From: CAZPKH01 sp964587165
Lineage (GTDB): Bacteria > Bacteroidota > Bacteroidia > Bacteroidales > Muribaculaceae
Direction of reading: 5' to 3'
Length of the DNA: 9,765 nucleotides
Assembly (NCBI GenBank): GCA_964587165.1
Contig: CAZPKH010000054.1
Coordinates: forward strand, 1 to 9,765
The notes beneath the pieces are model-generated. The model saw nothing but the letters and a program-made list of their open reading frames with translations. It made no database searches and was not told the DNA's origin. Numbering within the stretch: position 1 is the stretch's first letter; every line of letters starts with the position of its first letter. Of the stretch, positions 6,227 to 9,765 are shown one piece after another. A program made the translations under genes and the position numbers.

Positions 6227-7020
6227 GACACATCTATAATATAATCATAGCCGCTCTTATGATCGCTGCAGCTGTGCCGGTGGCAGCTGCAGCAGCCGAG
6301 CCGTCGGCGGCAGCCACCACCCGGCAGCAGCGCAAGGCTGTGAGCGAGGGCAACAAGCTATACAACGACGGGCGTTTTGCCGAGGCTGCGGCTTTATATC
6401 AGAAAGCCGTGGATCTCAATCCGGCATCTTCGGAGGTGGCGAGGTTTAATCTCGCATCGGCAAAGCTGCGCGAGGCCGCCACTGTAGAAGGCGATAAGTC
6501 CAAGGAGCTTTCGGCCGAGGCGATGGCAATGTTCGGACAGCTCGCCGACCATGCCGAGTCGAAAGATGTTCGCTCCAAGGCCAACCTCGATCTGGGTAAT
6601 GTGAACTACAATTCGCAGGACTACGCGAAAGCTATCGAATACTACAAGCAGGCACTGCGCATCAATCCCGCCGACGACACTGCGCGGCGCAACCTGCGCA
6701 TGGCCCAGCTCAAGCAGCAGCAACAGGATCAGAACAAAGATCAGAATAAAGATCAGAACAAGGACCAGAATAAAGACCAAGACAAGGATCAGGACAAAGA
6801 TCAGGATAAGCAGAACGATAAGGACCAGAATAAGGAAAAAGATCAGAACAAAGATCAGGATAAGCCTCAACCTCAACAGCCACAGAACGGTATATCCGAC
6901 GAGAATGCCGAAAAGATACTGAAGGCTATGGAAAATGAAGAGAATGCCACCCGGCAGCGCATGAACGACCGTCGCAATCAGGCGTCGGGTGCAAGGGTGG
7001 TGCGTGGTAATCCTTGGTAA
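6223..7020 (+). CDS. batC: BatC, exported TPR protein with an Asp/Gln/Asn/Lys repeat tail
   Basis: BatC is a tetratricopeptide (TPR) protein of the bat operon, a likely periplasmic scaffold. The 265-residue product starts with a signal peptide (about 1-25, hydrophobic then AAAAAEP). TPR-like helices follow at about 42-75 (GNKLYNDGRFAEAAALYQKAV) and 120-152 (NLDLGNVNYNSQDYAKAIEY, then YKQALRINP). Residues 169-214 are almost only D, Q, N and K in four-residue units, probably disordered and hydrophilic. A conserved-looking end follows (ISDENAEKILKAMENEE at 224-240) and the chain ends in NPW. The gene overlaps batB by 4 nt and is separated from batD by 28 bases. Membership rests on position, the TPRs and the charged tail. 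Confidence 0.88.
   Translation: MRHIYNIIIAALMIAAAVPVAAAAAEPSAAATTRQQRKAVSEGNKLYNDGRFAEAAALYQKAVDLNPASSEVARFNLASAKLREAATVEGDKSKELSAEAMAMFGQLADHAESKDVRSKANLDLGNVNYNSQDYAKAIEYYKQALRINPADDTARRNLRMAQLKQQQQDQNKDQNKDQNKDQNKDQDKDQDKDQDKQNDKDQNKEKDQNKDQDKPQPQQPQNGISDENAEKILKAMENEENATRQRMNDRRNQASGARVVRGNPW
6727..6864 (+). repeat. In-gene 12-bp repeat encoding DQNK/DQDK units
   Basis: Eleven four-residue units (DQNK, DQDK and one QNDK) plus one EK dipeptide are encoded by a 12-base period of the GATCAGAACAAA type. Copies differ at synonymous third positions (GAT/GAC, AAC/AAT, AAA/AAG) and in Asn/Asp choice, so the array is not a fresh perfect slippage product. It forms the linker between the TPR part and the C-terminal segment of BatC. 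Confidence 0.95.
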
Positions 7021-7048
7021 CCGAAAGGCTCACCTATTCCGAGAGATA

Positions 7049-8842
7049 ATGAAACGTATACTTTCCATCATATCCATTCTCTTTGCCGTCGCTTTGAGTG
7101 CCGGAGCAGTCAAAGTCACGGTAGTGCCACCTCCGCACGCGGCCGTAGGCGAAAAATTTGCTGTGACCATCCGCGTGGCCGACGGTACGGTCGACGTCGA
7201 GCCTCACCGCCCGGTGATAAGCGGGTGCACATATATATTCGGTCCGGCGGTCACTTCGTCGCGTTCGGTGAGCATGGTGAACGGTCAGCGCAGCCAGACG
7301 GCTATGACCGAGTATACCTTCACATATCGCGCCGATAAGGCAGGGCAGGCCACCATACCCGCCATGACCCTCCATATCGATGGAAAGGGAGTGCAGACAA
7401 AGCCGACTTCTTTTAAGATCGACGAAGAGGGCACTGATCCGCGTCGCTCACGCCGCAACGACCCCGTCTCGGTCGACGATGTGCTCACTCAATCGTCTGA
7501 CCGTCAAGTAAAAGCCAACGACGTATTCGTCCGGATAATCCTTAACAAGACCACCGCCTACGAGCAGCAGGCTATCGAGTGCACGATCAAGCTGTATACA
7601 AAATACGGCATCGAGCGGTTTATGCCCACGCTGCAGCCGGAGTTTGAAGGCGCTCTGATACAGGAGGTCGATCTGCAGCCTGCGCTCAATCAGCGCGAGG
7701 AGTATAACGGGCAGGCTTATCTCACGGCAGTGCTCAAGAAGTGCATCATTTTCCCCCAGAAGTCAGGAAAGCTGACAATTAATTCCGGTGAATACGACAT
7801 CACCGTGGTGCAGTACGAGAATGTCAACATGGGGTATATATCCGTGCAGTCGCCCACCCGCCGCTACATCAAAGTGAAGTCTAATTCGGCATCTATCGAG
7901 ATACTTCCGCTGCCTGAGCCGAAGCCTGCCGGGTTCAATGGCGCAGTAGGTCGATTCTCGGTCGAGTCGCGCCTGGTCGGCACTACTTTCCGCACAGGCG
8001 ATGCAGCCTCGCTCCTTTATAAAGTGACCGGAACCGGCAATATCAAGTATATAAAAGAGCCGGATGTGATTTTTCCCACGGAGATCGAGAAATTTTCGCC
8101 TCGCAGTGACTTCAAAGGGGCTGTGAGCGGAAGCAACGTCACCGGCTCGACCACGTTTGAGTATACCTTCACTCCGCATGCCGTGGGCGAGTATGATATC
8201 GAGGTGGCTCCGTTCGTGTACTTCGACCCTGAGTCGCGTCGTTATGACACCATCGAGGGGAAGAAATTCCGGATCAAAGTGGAGCAGGGCGACGGCGACG
8301 ATCAGCAACAGTCGGCAGCAAGCCGCCGCACGGACATAGTCACCATTCACCCCGGTTCGCTCGGCTTGGCGGCATCGCGTCCGGCGGTCTACACCGTGTG
8401 GTACTGGTTGCTATGGGTGTGTGCAGCCGCAATTCTGGGTGGTTCGATTGTGGTATGGCGCCGCAACATGCGCCTCAATGCCGATGTGCAGGGGCGCCGT
8501 GCTTCGCTTGCCGACAAGACCGCGCGCCGGCGTCTCAAAGCTGCCAAAGCAAGCCTCGATGCACGACGGATGGATTCGTTCTATACCGACATACTGACAG
8601 CCCTCTGGGGGTATCTCAGCGACAAACTTTCGATACCCGCCTCGCAGCTCTCGCGCGACAATATAGCCGAACGGCTGTCGGAATATGGCGCCGATGCATC
8701 GACTATCGGGCGCGTGATAGATATAATCGATCGCGCCGAGATGGCCCGTTATACCCCCGGCGATGCCGAAACACGTGCTGCCGGAATATATGAAGACGCT
8801 TCACAAACCATTCGCGCCCTTGAGCGTGTACAAAAAGCCTGA
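7049..8842 (+). CDS. batD: BatD, exported multi-domain beta protein with TM and cytosolic helical domain
   Basis: BatD is the large exported protein of aerotolerance operons. I chose the ATG at 7049, which opens directly with a signal peptide (MKRILSIISILFAVALSAGA, 1-20) 28 bases after batC; the in-frame ATG at 6989 would overlap batC and place 20 residues before the signal. The 597-residue product has several beta-rich, Ig-like stretches: about 21-125 (with FTYRADKAGQATIP), 155-285 (with TAVLKKCIIFPQKSGKLTI) and 300-412 (with YTFTPHAVGEYDI). A membrane helix follows (about 447-469), then positive WRRNMR and a cytosolic helical domain (about 483-592). That domain contains DSFYTDIL, DNIAERL and IDIIDRAEMARYTPGD. 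Length and layout fit the BatD family. The beta domains could form the periplasmic body of the Bat complex; its ligand is unknown. Confidence 0.92.
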   Translation: MKRILSIISILFAVALSAGAVKVTVVPPPHAAVGEKFAVTIRVADGTVDVEPHRPVISGCTYIFGPAVTSSRSVSMVNGQRSQTAMTEYTFTYRADKAGQATIPAMTLHIDGKGVQTKPTSFKIDEEGTDPRRSRRNDPVSVDDVLTQSSDRQVKANDVFVRIILNKTTAYEQQAIECTIKLYTKYGIERFMPTLQPEFEGALIQEVDLQPALNQREEYNGQAYLTAVLKKCIIFPQKSGKLTINSGEYDITVVQYENVNMGYISVQSPTRRYIKVKSNSASIEILPLPEPKPAGFNGAVGRFSVESRLVGTTFRTGDAASLLYKVTGTGNIKYIKEPDVIFPTEIEKFSPRSDFKGAVSGSNVTGSTTFEYTFTPHAVGEYDIEVAPFVYFDPESRRYDTIEGKKFRIKVEQGDGDDQQQSAASRRTDIVTIHPGSLGLAASRPAVYTVWYWLLWVCAAAILGGSIVVWRRNMRLNADVQGRRASLADKTARRRLKAAKASLDARRMDSFYTDILTALWGYLSDKLSIPASQLSRDNIAERLSEYGADASTIGRVIDIIDRAEMARYTPGDAETRAAGIYEDASQTIRALERVQKA

Positions 8843-8849
8843 CCACACA

Positions 8850-9635
8850 ATGTACCGCATATTACTGTCGATAGTCCTTATATTTATCTCGGTGTCGCAG
8901 CTTCGGGCAGCCGAGCCTGAGATGGTGCTTCAAGCCGACTCTGCATTCACATCAGGCGAGTTTGACAAGTCGGCACACCTCTATGCCGCCGCCATCGATT
9001 CGCTCGGAGCGTCCGCCGATCTGTATTTCAACCTCGGGAACGCCTATTACCGCACAGGCAAGCCCGGGCAGGCGGTCATAGCCTACGAGCGGGCACTGCG
9101 TATCGACCCTACACACGCCGACGCACGGATAAATCTTGAGTTTGTCAACTCGCGTCTTGTCGATAAGCCGGGTGCTCGCGGCACACTGCTCGAAAATATC
9201 GTCGCCTCGGTATGCGACAGCGCCCGGCCCGACGCTTGGGCATGGATAGCGTTCGCTCTCTTTGTGCTTACGCTCGGATGCGCTGCATTATACTGTTTCA
9301 CCGGGTCGATAGCGCTTCGCAAGGTAGGATTCTTCGGCGGGTTCGCACTGCTGATAGTCACTGCGGCGGCAGTTTTTATAGCTCTTACGGCCGCTTCGAG
9401 AGCTACCGACAGCACCGAGGCCGTCGTCGTAAAGCAATCGACGATACTCAGCACCTCGCCGTCGGCACCGCTGAATCCTTCGCAGGAGGCCATGATGCTT
9501 CACGAGGGTGCAAAGGTGCAGATCGTTGATTCAGTGGTTGCTACATCCGATAGTATAGCTCCTGTGTGGTACGACGTACAGGTCGACAATAGCCACCGCG
9601 CGTGGATCAATAGTGCCGATGTTGAAAAAATTTAA
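8850..9635 (+). CDS. batE: BatE, TPR and SH3-like domain membrane protein
   Basis: The ATG at 8850 is preferred because it opens with a signal peptide (MYRILLSIVLIFISVSQLRA, 1-20) 7 bases after the batD stop; an in-frame ATG at 8763 would overlap batD and hide the signal. The 261-residue product has TPR-like helices at about 24-99 (SGEFDKSAHLYAAAID, then LYFNLGNAYYRTGKPGQAV), two membrane helices (about 129-150 and 160-182) joined by a short positive loop (ALRK), and a C-terminal SH3-like domain (about 188-261) ending in WYDVQVDNSHRAWINSADVEKI. With the loop in the cytosol, both TPR and SH3-like parts face the periplasm. It is the last gene of the operon. No intrinsic terminator is visible in the 77 bases before the tRNA, whose promoter begins 9 bases after this stop. 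Confidence 0.92.
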   Translation: MYRILLSIVLIFISVSQLRAAEPEMVLQADSAFTSGEFDKSAHLYAAAIDSLGASADLYFNLGNAYYRTGKPGQAVIAYERALRIDPTHADARINLEFVNSRLVDKPGARGTLLENIVASVCDSARPDAWAWIAFALFVLTLGCAALYCFTGSIALRKVGFFGGFALLIVTAAAVFIALTAASRATDSTEAVVVKQSTILSTSPSAPLNPSQEAMMLHEGAKVQIVDSVVATSDSIAPVWYDVQVDNSHRAWINSADVEKI

Positions 9636-9643
9636 AATAAAAA

Positions 9644-9674
9644 TTTGCAGAGTTAGAAAATAGTTGTACCTTTG
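9644..9674 (+). promoter_or_regulatory. Promoter of tRNA-Arg(ACG)
   Basis: TTTG (9644-9647), a 19-base spacer, then TACCTTTG (9667-9674) match the Bacteroidota consensus at all fixed positions. Transcription would start near 9680, leaving a leader of about 33 nt before the mature tRNA. The tRNA is therefore independent of, but still co-oriented with, the bat operon. Confidence 0.85.
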
Positions 9675-9686
9675 CAGTCGCAAACA

Positions 9687-9702
9687 CGAAGCGGAGGCTT
9701 CG
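9687..9702 (+). other. Hairpin in the pre-tRNA leader
   Basis: CGAAGC (9687-9692) pairs perfectly with GCTTCG (9697-9702) around a GGAG loop. There is no T-tract after it, so it is unlikely to terminate transcription. It lies between the predicted start and the tRNA and would be removed by RNase P. Confidence 0.6.
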
Positions 9703-9712
9703 GACGTTGAAT

Positions 9713-9765
9713 GGCTCATTAGCTCAACTGAATAGAGCATCTGACTACGGATCAGAAGGTTACAG
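9713..9765 (+). tRNA. tRNA-Arg(ACG), 5' partial
   Basis: The first 53 bases fold as a tRNA: acceptor strand GGCTCAT (9713-9719), TA at 9720-9721, D stem GCTC/GAGC (9722-9725/9735-9738), anticodon stem TCTGA/TCAGA (9740-9744/9752-9756) and loop CTACGGA with anticodon ACG (9747-9749). ACG reads arginine CGN codons, with A34 normally converted to inosine by TadA. A variable loop and the start of the T stem (ACAG) follow before the window ends, so the 3' acceptor strand is not seen. Confidence 0.93.

Noticed and set aside
6394..6876. Minus-strand frame rich in Leu/Ile/Val opposite the batC repeat, superficially like a membrane protein
   Set aside because: The hydrophobic pattern is the antisense reading of the DQNK repeat; there is no start context or neighbour support.
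6989..7048. Upstream in-frame start for batD
   Set aside because: It overlaps batC and precedes the signal peptide; the ATG at 7049 is better placed.
8763..8849. Upstream in-frame start for batE
   Set aside because: It overlaps batD and precedes the signal peptide that begins at 8850.

Overview
The window looks like part of a chromosome from the Bacteroidota, most likely order Bacteroidales. Three things point there. The gene order is that of the Bacteroides aerotolerance (bat) operon. The promoter-like elements fit the Bacteroidota primary sigma factor pattern (TTTG, 19-20 bases, TAnnTTTG) and not TTGACA/TATAAT. Starts are preceded by AT-rich sequence without a clear Shine-Dalgarno. Coding regions look moderately GC-rich with frequent ATA (Ile) codons, and intergenic DNA is AT-rich. 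A Muribaculaceae-like origin is possible but is only an impression.

Layout. Positions 1-588 (minus strand) hold the first 196 residues of an ABC-F ATPase resembling YbiT, with its own promoter at 613-644. Positions 589-1205 are a divergent intergenic region holding more than spacer: a near-consensus promoter (765-796), a candidate structured RNA of about 237 nt, an intrinsic terminator (1001-1038), a perfect 17-bp tandem duplication (1046-1079) and a probable bat operon promoter (about 1118-1150).

Positions 1206-9635 are eight tightly packed plus-strand genes: MoxR AAA+ ATPase, DUF58 protein, a membrane protein with a BatD-like layout, BatA, BatB, BatC, BatD and BatE. Junctions are overlaps of 1 or 4 nt or gaps of 7-42 nt, as expected of one transcription unit. 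After batE, an excellent promoter (9644-9674) drives a tRNA-Arg(ACG) whose 3' part is cut off by the window end.

How the genes may work together. MoxR and the DUF58 protein have no membrane segments and should be cytosolic. BatA and BatB each carry a von Willebrand A (VWA) domain with an intact MIDAS metal site, placed in the periplasm by the positive-inside rule. BatC and BatE carry exported TPR repeats, and BatE ends in an SH3-like domain. The 3099-4112 product and BatD each join a periplasmic beta-rich part, one membrane helix and a cytosolic helical domain, and their helical domains share a motif pattern. They could link the cytosolic ATPase to the periplasmic VWA/TPR parts. The operon type is known, but its biochemical function remains poorly defined. 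The most open item is the structured RNA or leader upstream of moxR.
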